From JAJPHC01 sp035255945 (GTDB lineage Bacteria; Acidobacteriota; Thermoanaerobaculia; Gp7-AA8): DNA of 64,000 nt. The translations under genes were made by a program, and so were the position numbers. Every line of letters starts with the position of its first letter. The stretch's first letter is position 1. Shown piece by piece: positions 6,938 to 14,662 of this stretch. Location: positions 16,514 through 80,513 of the forward strand of contig DATEZA010000123.1 in NCBI GenBank assembly GCA_035255945.1. The letters are read 5' to 3'. The notes beneath the pieces were generated by a model. That model saw only the letters and a list, made by a program, of their open reading frames with translations. It had not been told where the DNA came from and searched no databases.

Positions 6938-8487
6938 TACGTTCCCGTCCTCGCCGTCGTGGTAGTCGTGGTGGTCGCCGGAGGCGCAGCGGGAGCCGGC
7001 GGCGCAGGTTGCGCGATCCCGATCCGCGTCTCGTAATCGGTCTTGTATCGCTGCACCGCGCGCGTCAATGCATCGACCACCGTGTTCTGGAACTGCTCAT
7101 TCTTGATTTTGGCTTCTTCATCCGGATTCGAGATGAACGCGACTTCGACCAGCGCGGCCGGCATCGTCGCGCCGACCAGCACCTTGAACGGCGCCTGCTT
7201 CACGCCGCGATTCTGAATCCCGGCGAGCGCGTTCATCTCCTCCTGGATCGACTGCGCGAAGCGGCTCGATTCCGCGAGGTACTCCTGCTGGGCGAGGTCC
7301 CACAGGATCAATTTCAGATCGCCCTGCGTGCTCGGCGTGTGGCCGGACGACGACGCGTTCTCCGATTCCGCCGCCTTCTTCGCCAGCTCGTCCGATGCTT
7401 CCAGCGACAGGAAATACACCTCGGAGCCATGCGCGCCTTTCACCGGCGCCGCGTTCATGTGGACCGAGAGAAAGAGGTCCGCCTTGTACTGATTCGCGAC
7501 GCCCGTGCGCTGATCGAGCGACACGACGCTGTCGTCCTCACGCGTCAGGATCACGCGCGCACCGAGCTTCGTCGCGAGCGATGCCGCGAGCTTGTTCGCG
7601 ATCGCGAGCGTCGCATCTTTTTCGAGCAGGCCGCCGGGACCACTCGCACCGATGTCTTTGCCGCCGTGCCCGGGATCGATGACGATGGTGTGGATGCCGG
7701 GCTGCTCGACCGGCTTGTTCGACTGCGGCAGCACCGGTGCGTTCGGACTCGGCGCGACTTTGCGCACGTCGAGCACGACGCGATAAGGATTGTCGAGCTT
7801 GTACGCATCGCCGGCGACATCGGGACTGGTCAGCTGAATGCGCGCGTCGGTCCCGCTGAACGTGATCTTCGCGACATTCGGATCTTCGTACGCCTGTTCG
7901 TTGAACGGCGGACGGATCTGCGCGGCGAAACGGATCGTGTAGCCGCCCTGCTCCTTCACGATCGCGTAGCCGGAGCTCTGGCTCAGCGTGAAGACGATTT
8001 TCGAAATGCCCTGCACGTTCGCCACGGAGACCTGCACGCCGACGACGGTGTGCTGCAGCGGACGGATCTGCATCAGCTTCGCGCGCTCGTCCCACACCAC
8101 GTCGAGGTCGGCGGTCTTGGCGAGGAAGCCCTGGAAAAACTGGATGGTGACGAACGGATGGTTGTCGATGACCACCGGCGCGGCCGGCATCTCGATCAGG
8201 TCGTCGCGCACGACGCCGAAGCGGCTGTCGGGTCCGAACGCGGCGACGTTGTTGTTGATGGTGACGCGATATCCGTGCGCGTCCGCCGCCACGCTTCCGC
8301 CCAACCCGGCCACGACATCCTCGGCCGAAAAGTACGTCTGACCGTTCTGATGCGCGATCGCGATCTGGCGATCGCCGCTCTGCGTGCGCAGCGTGGCCGG
8401 CGTCGTCGATTGGACCGTTGCTTGACCGAGTACGATCGAGGCTGCGGCGAGAAGGGCGAGGGATGTGAGGAGAATGAATCGCTTCAT
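6937..8487 (-). CDS. N-acetylmuramoyl-L-alanine amidase (Amidase_3)
   Basis: A 516-residue secreted amidase that cleaves the lactyl-peptide bond in peptidoglycan. A signal peptide (residues 1-21) is followed by a copper-amine-oxidase-N/AMIN-like beta region (about 40-245) and the zinc amidase domain (about 266-470). Zinc ligands are visible: His274 in DPGHGG, Glu289 in LLEKD and His343 in SVHMN, with the catalytic Glu448 in LVEVAF. The C-terminus ends in a low-complexity Pro/Ala/Thr tail. It is the first gene of a two-gene operon with the GerMN lipoprotein and diverges from the lipoprotein at 8530. Confidence 0.9.
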   Translation of the reverse strand: MKRFILLTSLALLAAASIVLGQATVQSTTPATLRTQSGDRQIAIAHQNGQTYFSAEDVVAGLGGSVAADAHGYRVTINNNVAAFGPDSRFGVVRDDLIEMPAAPVVIDNHPFVTIQFFQGFLAKTADLDVVWDERAKLMQIRPLQHTVVGVQVSVANVQGISKIVFTLSQSSGYAIVKEQGGYTIRFAAQIRPPFNEQAYEDPNVAKITFSGTDARIQLTSPDVAGDAYKLDNPYRVVLDVRKVAPSPNAPVLPQSNKPVEQPGIHTIVIDPGHGGKDIGASGPGGLLEKDATLAIANKLAASLATKLGARVILTREDDSVVSLDQRTGVANQYKADLFLSVHMNAAPVKGAHGSEVYFLSLEASDELAKKAAESENASSSGHTPSTQGDLKLILWDLAQQEYLAESSRFAQSIQEEMNALAGIQNRGVKQAPFKVLVGATMPAALVEVAFISNPDEEAKIKNEQFQNTVVDALTRAVQRYKTDYETRIGIAQPAPPAPAAPPATTTTTTTARTGT

Positions 8488-8529
8488 TGAAGGCAGGCGG
8501 ATTATCGCATGCCGCTATACTCGGAGGTG

Positions 8530-9126
8530 ATGCGTCGCCTCGCCATCTTCCTCATTCCATTGATGCTCGCCGCGTGCGGCGAGAAGCCGAAAGGCCCCGT
8601 GGTGAGCAAGGAACCGGTGAGCGTCCGCGGCTGGGTTCTCGATGTCGAAGGAAGCGGCGGCGGCGACAACGCGCCGTTCCGGACGGTCGAGACGGAGGCG
8701 GCGCGGAAGATCGCGCTGTTCCAGTCGATGAACATCTGGGTCGAAGGCGCGCCGTACATCTCGGGCGGACTCGCGGAGAACGGCTCGTTCATCCTGCTCG
8801 ACGTGCCGCCCGGCACGGTCACGATCGAGCTCAGCACGCCGACGATCCCGCAGGCGAAGCTCGTGCTGACGAATGTCCCCGGAAATGCGGATGTGCTCAT
8901 CCCCGGAGTGATCGTGAAGAAGGATGGCGGGATTGCCGTCGCCGATCCGAAAGCGATCGAGGTGCGGACCGCGGCGAAGATCGACAAGCCACACGTGACC
9001 GCGCAGAAGGTGATGGTGGCCGGGATTCCGATCCCGGTGATCGAGACGCCGCTCGCGCAGATGATCAGCCGCCGCGACTGGCCCGTGCCGCCCGGCAGCG
9101 CGCCGCCGGTAGTCACGATGAAGTAG
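8530..9126 (+). CDS. Predicted lipoprotein, unknown function
   Basis: A 198-residue protein with lipobox (MLAAC, cysteine near residue 16), so probably membrane-anchored outside the cytoplasm. The mature part has blocks VRGWVLDVEG, APYISGGLAENGSFILLDVPPGTVTIEL and VLIPGVIVKKDGG, which look like a carboxypeptidase-regulatory-like (transthyretin-fold) beta domain; that is an inference. I chose ATG 8530 over the in-frame ATG at 8509 because it gives a clean signal sequence. TATACT at 8516-8521 lies just before it, suggesting a leaderless message. A palindromic element begins two bases after the stop. Confidence 0.7.
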   Translation: MRRLAIFLIPLMLAACGEKPKGPVVSKEPVSVRGWVLDVEGSGGGDNAPFRTVETEAARKIALFQSMNIWVEGAPYISGGLAENGSFILLDVPPGTVTIELSTPTIPQAKLVLTNVPGNADVLIPGVIVKKDGGIAVADPKAIEVRTAAKIDKPHVTAQKVMVAGIPIPVIETPLAQMISRRDWPVPPGSAPPVVTMK

Positions 9127-9127
9127 C

Positions 9128-9230
9128 GGAGCGCGGGCATCCCTGCCCGCAGTGCGCGGGCGTCCCGCCCGGGCACGGTTGAGTCGCCGGACGGGACGTC
9201 CGGCGACTGCGGACAGGATGTCCGCGCTCC
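9128..9230. repeat. Palindromic element, GGAGCGCGG family
   Basis: A 103-bp element with 15-bp terminal inverted repeats (GGAGCGCGGGCATCC and its near-perfect complement, 14 of 15) and inner palindromes. The same family is at 16325-16422. It immediately follows the lipoprotein stop. Confidence 0.8.
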
Positions 9231-9263
9231 ATCCTGGCATTACGGTTGAACCCGTAATCTTGC

Positions 9264-9743
9264 ATGAGAGACCGACGTGTCCGCGATGCGGGTGGGTGGG
9301 CGCGGCTCGCGACGCGCGTGACTGACTGGGCCGGCTCGACGACCGGCTTCCTCTTCGCCGCCGGCACCATCGTCCTCTGGCTGATCACCGGCCCGTTTTT
9401 CCACTTCTCCGACACCTGGCAGCTGGTGATCAACACCGGCACGACCATCGTCACGTTCCTGATGGTCTTCCTGATCCAGCGCTCGCAGAACAAGGACGCG
9501 CTCGCGATTCAGTTGAAGCTGAACGAGCTCGTGGCGGGGCTGGAGGGAGCGAGCAACCGTCTGATCTCGGTCGAGGACCTATCCGAGGATGAATTGAAGG
9601 TGCTGCACATCCACTATCAACGGCTCGCGGAGATGTCGAAGCGCGAGAGCGACGTGAAAGTCTCGCACTCCATCGAAGAAGCCGAGGCGCGGCACAACTT
9701 CAAGAAAGATCGACGGAAAGGATCAACTCGGAAAACTTCTTGA
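9264..9743 (+). CDS. Low-affinity iron permease family protein
   Basis: A 159-residue small membrane protein matching the low-affinity Fe/Cu permease family. Two hydrophobic helices are visible (STTGFLFAAGTIVLWLITGPFFHF and the segment around VINTGTTIVTFLMVFLIQ), followed by the family hallmark RSQNKDALAIQLKLNEL. The C-terminal ~70 residues are charged and probably cytoplasmic. Metal transport has been shown only for a few members, so the substrate is inferred. Its 3' end overlaps the convergent dehydratase by 44 nt. Confidence 0.8.
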   Translation: MRDRRVRDAGGWARLATRVTDWAGSTTGFLFAAGTIVLWLITGPFFHFSDTWQLVINTGTTIVTFLMVFLIQRSQNKDALAIQLKLNELVAGLEGASNRLISVEDLSEDELKVLHIHYQRLAEMSKRESDVKVSHSIEEAEARHNFKKDRRKGSTRKTS

Positions 9744-10683
9744 GGTCGATGTTGCCGCCGGACACGACGGCGACGATCGGTCCGTCGCCGGCTTTTCCCG
9801 ACAGCGCCGCGGCGACGCCGAGCGCGCCCGCACCTTCCGCGATCACGCGCACTTTCTCCGCCACGAGCCGCATCGCGCGCTTCACTTCGTCGAGCGTGAC
9901 CACGATCGAGCCGTCGACCACGCCATGCATCCGCTCCCACATGCGCGGGAAGATGCTCTTGCCGCCGGCGCCATCGACGAACGTCGCCTGCCAGCTGTCG
10001 AACTTGCGCGGCTCGCCTGCCGCGAACGACACCGCGCCGGGCGCTGCGGTCTCCGGCTCCGCGCCGAAGATGCGAACATCGGGCGCGACCGCGCGCACGG
10101 CGCTGCCGACGCCGGAGATCAATCCGCCGCCGCCGATCGCGGTGATCACGGCCCGCACGTTCGGCAGGTCTTCCATGATCTCCAGGCCGAGCGTTGCGTT
10201 GCCGGTGACGAAATCCTGATCGTCGAACGGATGCACGAACGTCCCTTCGACGCCGCGGAACTCGCGCGCTTCCATCGCGTTCCAGCATGCATCGAACGGC
10301 GCACGGACGAGCGTCGCGCCGAGGGCTCGCATGCGGTCAATTTTCGTTTCGGGGGCGGTCTCGATCACGACGACCGTGCACGGAATGCCCGCCGCGCGCG
10401 CTGCGTACGCGACGCCTTGTCCGGCGTTGCCGGCGCTGATGGTCCACACACCTCTCGCGCGCGCTTCATCGGACAGCATCGCGACCGCATTCGCCGCGCC
10501 GCGGATCTTGAACGCGTTGATCGGCTGCAGGTTCTCGAGCTTCAGCCAGATCTCCGGCGCGTCGGTGCCGTGCAGGAAACGGATGAGCGGCGTGCGGACC
10601 GCAACGTTGCGAATCCGTTCGCGCGCGGCACGGATCTCGGAAAGCGTGACGGGGCGGACGGGAGGAGGTGCAATCGCCGACAT
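9700..10683 (-). CDS. Threonine/serine dehydratase-like PLP enzyme
   Basis: A 327-residue fold-type II PLP enzyme, probably catalysing deamination of threonine or serine to a 2-oxo acid. The PLP lysine is in NAFKIRGAANA, the phosphate loop GGGGLISG lies near residue 180, and SAGNAGQGVAYAA is the substrate loop. There is no C-terminal ACT regulatory domain, so this is the short catabolic-type length. I chose ATG 10683, because the open frame upstream runs through a palindromic repeat. A serine racemase activity cannot be excluded. Confidence 0.83.
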   Translation of the reverse strand: MSAIAPPPVRPVTLSEIRAARERIRNVAVRTPLIRFLHGTDAPEIWLKLENLQPINAFKIRGAANAVAMLSDEARARGVWTISAGNAGQGVAYAARAAGIPCTVVVIETAPETKIDRMRALGATLVRAPFDACWNAMEAREFRGVEGTFVHPFDDQDFVTGNATLGLEIMEDLPNVRAVITAIGGGGLISGVGSAVRAVAPDVRIFGAEPETAAPGAVSFAAGEPRKFDSWQATFVDGAGGKSIFPRMWERMHGVVDGSIVVTLDEVKRAMRLVAEKVRVIAEGAGALGVAAALSGKAGDGPIVAVVSGGNIDLKKFSELILSVDLS

Positions 10684-10699
10684 CGGCCGATTAGACCAC

Positions 10700-10812
10700 G
10701 GAGTGCGGCGGCCATGCCGCCGCTGCTGTTTTGACGCGCGGCCATGCCGCGCGACGGGCGGGCGGCATGGCCGCCCTGGCGAAAAGCAGCGGCGGCATGG
10801 CCGCCGCACTCC
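10700..10812. repeat. Palindromic element, GGAGTGCGGCGG family
   Basis: A 113-bp element with perfect 28-bp inverted repeats at its ends (10700-10727 and 10785-10812, beginning GGAGTGCGGCGGCCATGCCG) and a second pair of GCGGCCATGCCGC palindromes inside. A 28-bp minimal relative is at 40669-40696. It separates two divergent genes. Confidence 0.9.
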
Positions 10813-10841
10813 GGGCACGCCTCGTGCTCTTTTTGCGTCTC

Positions 10842-11507
10842 ATGCAAATGCACATCAAGTGGCTTTCCGTCATCACCGGAACGGCGCTCGCCGCATTCGG
10901 TCTGAAACGCCGCTCGCTCGGCGGACTCGCCATCGCCGGCATCGGCAGCGGCCTCGTCTGGCGTGGCCTGACGATGAACGACCACACCGCCGGCGACGAC
11001 GATCACGTCAGCGTCCCGTATGGCCGCGGCATTCGCGTCGAGCGGTCGGTCACCGTCAACGCATCGCCCGAACAGCTCTACACGTTCTGGCGCGACTTCG
11101 AAAATCTCCCGCGCTTCATGCAGCACCTCGAGCGCGTCGACATCCTCGGCGGCACTCTTTCGCACTGGGTGGCGAAAGGTCCGGCGGGCCTGAAAGCGGA
11201 GTGGGACGCGGAGATCATCAATGAAGTGCCGAACGAGCTGATCGGATGGCGCTCCGTCGACGGCTCGACGGTGCAGAACGCCGGCTCGGTGCACTTCACG
11301 CCGGCGACCGGCGGTCGCGGCACGGTGGTGAAAGTCGTGCTGCGCTACGACCCGCCCGGCGGCGCGCTCGGCGCGGCGATCGCGAAGCTCTTCAGCGAGG
11401 AGCCGAATTCCACGGTGCGCGAAGACCTTCGCCGGCTGAAACAGCTGCTCGAAACGGGTGAAGTCGCGACGACCGCGGGACAGCCGTGGGGAAGGATGGC
11501 GTCATGA
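10842..11507 (+). CDS. SRPBCC (START-like) family protein
   Basis: A 221-residue protein with a short hydrophobic N-terminus (SVITGTALAAFGL, GLAIAGIGSGLVW), then an SRPBCC/polyketide-cyclase-type ligand-binding domain from about residue 60. Typical blocks are VNASPEQLYTFWRDFENLPRFM, HVE/VDILG and VVLRYDPPGGALG. The ligand is unknown. Starts before 10842 would lie within the palindromic element, so I chose the first Met after it. Its stop overlaps the alcohol dehydrogenase start (ATGA). Pairing of this family with a zinc alcohol dehydrogenase recurs in bacteria, which suggests a shared stress or detoxification role. Confidence 0.8.
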   Translation: MQMHIKWLSVITGTALAAFGLKRRSLGGLAIAGIGSGLVWRGLTMNDHTAGDDDHVSVPYGRGIRVERSVTVNASPEQLYTFWRDFENLPRFMQHLERVDILGGTLSHWVAKGPAGLKAEWDAEIINEVPNELIGWRSVDGSTVQNAGSVHFTPATGGRGTVVKVVLRYDPPGGALGAAIAKLFSEEPNSTVREDLRRLKQLLETGEVATTAGQPWGRMAS

Positions 11508-12682
11508 AAGCAGTCTGCTGGTGGGGCAAGGGCGAAGTGCGCGTGGTCGACACGCCCGATCCGACGATTCTCAATCCGCACGATGCGATCGTCCGCGTGA
11601 CGCTCACCGCGATCTGCGGCTCCGATCTGCACCTCTACGACGGCTACGTCCCGACGATGATGCGCGGCGACATCCTCGGCCACGAGTTCATGGGCGAGGT
11701 GGTGGAAGTGGGGAGCGACGTGCGCAACCTGCGCGTAGGCGATCGCGTGATCGTCCCGTTCCCGATCTGCTGCGGCAACTGCTTCTTCTGCAAGAACGGC
11801 CAGTGGTCGCTCTGCGACAACTCGAATCCGAATGCGTGGATGCTCGAGACGATGCAGGGCTTCGGCGGCGCCGCGTTGTACGGCTACTCGCATCTGTACG
11901 GCGGCTACGCGGGCGGACAGGCGGAGTACGTGCGCGTGCCGTTCGCCGATGTCAGTCCGCTGAAGATTCCGGACAACATCCCGGATGAGAAAGTGCTCTT
12001 CCTGACCGACGTCCTCCCGACCGGCTACCAGGCCGCGGAGCAGTGCAACATCAAGCCGGGTGACGTGGTCGCGGTGTGGGGCTGCGGTCCGGTCGGACAG
12101 TTCGCCATCGCCAGCGCGCGCCTTCTCGGCGCGGAGCGCGTGATCGCCATCGATCGCTTCCCCGAGCGTTTGCGTCTGGCGCAATTCCACAGCAAGGCGG
12201 AGATCCTCGACTACAGCGAAGTCGACGATGTGTACGAAACGCTGAAGGAGATGACCGGCGGACGCGGTCCCGATGCGTGCATCGATGCGGTGGGCATGGA
12301 AGCGCACGGCACGACGATCGATGCGTGGTACGACCGGGTGAAGCAGGCGATGCGGCTCGAGCTCGATCGCGCACACGTGCTGCGCCAGGTCCTGCACTGC
12401 TGCCGCAAAGGCGGGACGGTGTCGATCCCCGGCGTCTACGCGGGCTTCATCGACAAAGTGCCGTTCGGCAGCGCGTTCGGCAAAGGCCTGACGTTGCGGA
12501 TGGGACAGACGCACGTGCAGAACTACACACGCTCGCTGCTGAAGCGGATCGAGCGCGAGGAACTCGATCCATCGTTCATCATCACGCATCGCGTGACGCT
12601 CGACGACGCACCGGCGATGTATCAGACGTTCCGCGACAAGCAGGACGAATGCATCAAGGTGGTGATGCGCCCGGCGGCGTAA
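11504..12682 (+). CDS. Zinc-dependent alcohol dehydrogenase (formaldehyde dehydrogenase-like)
   Basis: A 392-residue medium-chain dehydrogenase/reductase. Catalytic zinc ligands are Cys38 (ICGSDLH) and His60-Glu61 (GHEFMG); structural zinc ligands are Cys90, Cys93, Cys96 and Cys104. The coenzyme Rossmann motif is VWGCGPVG. The insert after the cofactor domain and total length resemble glutathione-independent formaldehyde dehydrogenase-like enzymes. It probably oxidises an alcohol or aldehyde with NAD in the cytoplasm. The start at 11504 is set by the ATGA overlap with the SRPBCC gene. Confidence 0.87.
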   Translation: MKAVCWWGKGEVRVVDTPDPTILNPHDAIVRVTLTAICGSDLHLYDGYVPTMMRGDILGHEFMGEVVEVGSDVRNLRVGDRVIVPFPICCGNCFFCKNGQWSLCDNSNPNAWMLETMQGFGGAALYGYSHLYGGYAGGQAEYVRVPFADVSPLKIPDNIPDEKVLFLTDVLPTGYQAAEQCNIKPGDVVAVWGCGPVGQFAIASARLLGAERVIAIDRFPERLRLAQFHSKAEILDYSEVDDVYETLKEMTGGRGPDACIDAVGMEAHGTTIDAWYDRVKQAMRLELDRAHVLRQVLHCCRKGGTVSIPGVYAGFIDKVPFGSAFGKGLTLRMGQTHVQNYTRSLLKRIEREELDPSFIITHRVTLDDAPAMYQTFRDKQDECIKVVMRPAA

Positions 12683-12694
12683 AATCCGCCCCGC

Positions 12695-14662
12695 GTGGGC
12701 AAACGATCACGGGAAAAGAAAGCACGTGTGGCGCCGGCGACCTCGCCGGCGATCTCGTCGGGGCCCGCCCCGGGGACCGCCGCGGGGACCGCCGCCGGGT
12801 CGGCGGCGCCACACGTTTACATCCTCGCTGCGGCGATCTTTCTTGCAACGCTCGTCGCCTACTCGCACGTGCTGCGCGACGACTTCGTCTCCTTCGACGA
12901 TCCGCTCTACGTCTCGCAAAACGGCCACGTCCGCACCGGGCTCACCTCGGCCAACATCGCCTGGGCGTTCACGACCTACCACGCTTACAACTGGCATCCG
13001 CTGACGTGGATCTCGCACATGCTCGACGTCACGCTGTTCGGCGCCGACGCCGGCCGCATGGCGATGATGAACGTGCTGTTCCACGCGCTCAGCTCGGTCC
13101 TCCTGCTCTTTCTCCTGCGCAAGATGACCGGCCGCACGTGGCCGAGCGCCGCGGTCGCCGCGCTGTTCGCGCTGCATCCCGCGCACGTCGAATCGGTCGC
13201 CTGGATCAGCGAGCGCAAAGACGTCCTCAGCACGCTCCTCTTCCTCGGCACGATCTGGTTCTATGTCGAAGAGCGCTACATCGCGATGTGCATCGTTTTC
13301 GCCCTCGCATTGATGGCGAAGCCGATGGTCGTCACGCTGCCATTCGTGCTGCTGCTGCTCGATCGATGGCCGCTGAACCGCTGGTTCCGCATCAAGGAAA
13401 AGATCCCGCTGTTCGTGATGGTGATCCCCGCGATCATCCTCACGCTCAACGCGCAATCGAAAGGAATCGCGGTTGCCATTCCGCTCGCGCAGCGGCTCGC
13501 GAACGCAGCGCAGTCGTACATCTCGTACCTGCTGATGCTCGTGTGGCCGTCGAATCTGGCGATCATCTATCCATACCGTCCGCCGGGCGCGCTCGCGGTC
13601 GTCGCGGTGATTCTGCTGATCGTCATCACCATCGCCGCACTGCGCGCGCGTTTCGCCACGACCGGCTGGCTCTGGTACCTCGGTACGCTCGTACCGGTGA
13701 TCGGCATCATCCAGGTCGGCCGCCAGTCGATGGCCGATCGCTACACGTACATCCCGAGCATCGGAATCTTCATCGCCGTCGTGTTTCTCGTAGATGGTGT
13801 AGGACAAGCTCTCAGCTTGTCCCGACAACCTGAGAGGTTGTCGTACACCCTCCGGGCGCTGACCTGCGCGATCCTCGCCCTCTTCGCCTTCCTCACCTTC
13901 CAGCAAACGCGCGTGTGGGAGAACAGCATCACGCTCTACACACACGCGATCGCCGTCACGAAGAACAACGACGTCGCGCACATGCTCCTCGGGGAGGCAT
14001 ACAACGGCGTCGGCGACGCGCAGGCCGCGGCGAAAGAGCTCGAGGCCGCGATTCAGATCGATCCGAACAGCGAAGAAGCGCTGCGCGATTACGGACGCCT
14101 GAAGCTCGCCACCGGCAAACCCGCGGAGGCGGTGCCGCTGCTCGAACGCGCGCTGCGGGCCCGTGACGACATCACGACGCGCGCATTGCTCGAAAGCGCG
14201 CGCGGCAATCTGCCCGCGGCGCTCGCCGCGTACGCCGGTGCGGTGAAGGAACATCCCGAGCTCGCCGATCGTCACAACGATTACGCCGCGATGCTCGCCC
14301 GCGCGGGCAGCGACGACGCGGCGATCGCACAATACGAAGAAGCGCTGCGCATCGATCCCGGCATGTACGACGCGCGCATGAACCTCGGTGCAATCCTCAG
14401 CCGCCGCAATCGATTTAATGACGCGATCGAGCAGTTCCGCGCGGCGGCGGCGAGTCGTCCGACATCACCCGAGCCGCATGTCTACATCGCGCTCGTGTAC
14501 GCTTCGGAGAATCACTCCGACCTCGCGTTGTCCGAGGTGAGGGCGGCGGCGGAGATCGACCACGATCAGGCCAACGCGCAGCTCACCAACGCGATGCACC
14601 TCGCGCCGAGTCCGACGAATATCGATGACTACCAAAAGTTCCTCGCCTCGCAAGGGCATTGA
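12695..14662 (+). CDS. TMTC-like GT-C membrane protein with TPR domain (copy 1)
   Basis: A 655-residue polytopic protein with about 8-10 membrane helices followed by TPR repeats (about residues 420-650). FDDPLYV after the first helix, HPLTWISHMLD, ALHPAHVESVAWISERKDVL and SMADRYTYIP are shared with the TMTC/DUF1736 group of GT-C protein O-mannosyltransferase-like proteins. A transferase role for polyprenyl-linked sugar is inferred from fold only. It carries two in-frame palindromic elements that its paralogue at 14625 lacks: residues about 11-41 and 368-385. It starts at GTG 12695, with TAAAAT at 12680-12685 as a likely -10. It overlaps copy 2 by 38 nt. Confidence 0.78.
   Translation: MGKRSREKKARVAPATSPAISSGPAPGTAAGTAAGSAAPHVYILAAAIFLATLVAYSHVLRDDFVSFDDPLYVSQNGHVRTGLTSANIAWAFTTYHAYNWHPLTWISHMLDVTLFGADAGRMAMMNVLFHALSSVLLLFLLRKMTGRTWPSAAVAALFALHPAHVESVAWISERKDVLSTLLFLGTIWFYVEERYIAMCIVFALALMAKPMVVTLPFVLLLLDRWPLNRWFRIKEKIPLFVMVIPAIILTLNAQSKGIAVAIPLAQRLANAAQSYISYLLMLVWPSNLAIIYPYRPPGALAVVAVILLIVITIAALRARFATTGWLWYLGTLVPVIGIIQVGRQSMADRYTYIPSIGIFIAVVFLVDGVGQALSLSRQPERLSYTLRALTCAILALFAFLTFQQTRVWENSITLYTHAIAVTKNNDVAHMLLGEAYNGVGDAQAAAKELEAAIQIDPNSEEALRDYGRLKLATGKPAEAVPLLERALRARDDITTRALLESARGNLPAALAAYAGAVKEHPELADRHNDYAAMLARAGSDDAAIAQYEEALRIDPGMYDARMNLGAILSRRNRFNDAIEQFRAAAASRPTSPEPHVYIALVYASENHSDLALSEVRAAAEIDHDQANAQLTNAMHLAPSPTNIDDYQKFLASQGH
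12725..12815. repeat. In-frame palindromic element, GTGTGGCGCCG family
   Basis: A 91-bp element with perfect 12-bp inverted ends (CGTGTGGCGCCG / CGGCGCCACACG) lying inside copy 1 of the TMTC-like gene. It encodes about 30 Ala/Pro/Gly-rich residues just before the first membrane helix. The paralogue lacks it, with flanking residues continuing directly. A 56-bp relative is in the kinase gene at 26959-27014. Confidence 0.85.
13796..13849. repeat. In-frame palindromic element, GTGTAGGACAAGC family
   Basis: A 54-bp palindrome (GGTGTAGGACAAGCTCTC against GGTGTACGACAACCTCTC on the other strand) inserted in frame between two membrane helices of copy 1. It encodes about 18 residues (GVGQALSLSRQPERLSYT). 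The frame used avoids the TAG present in another frame. Relatives occur at 19514, 31737-32190 and 62485. Confidence 0.88.

Noticed and set aside
10700..10812. Miniature transposable element (MITE) with target duplication
   Set aside because: Perfect inverted ends exist, but I see no direct target-site duplication flanking it; I kept it as a palindromic repeat only.
13796..13849. Frameshift or pseudogene in the first TMTC-like gene
   Set aside because: The frame is continuous through the element and resumes full similarity to the paralogue.
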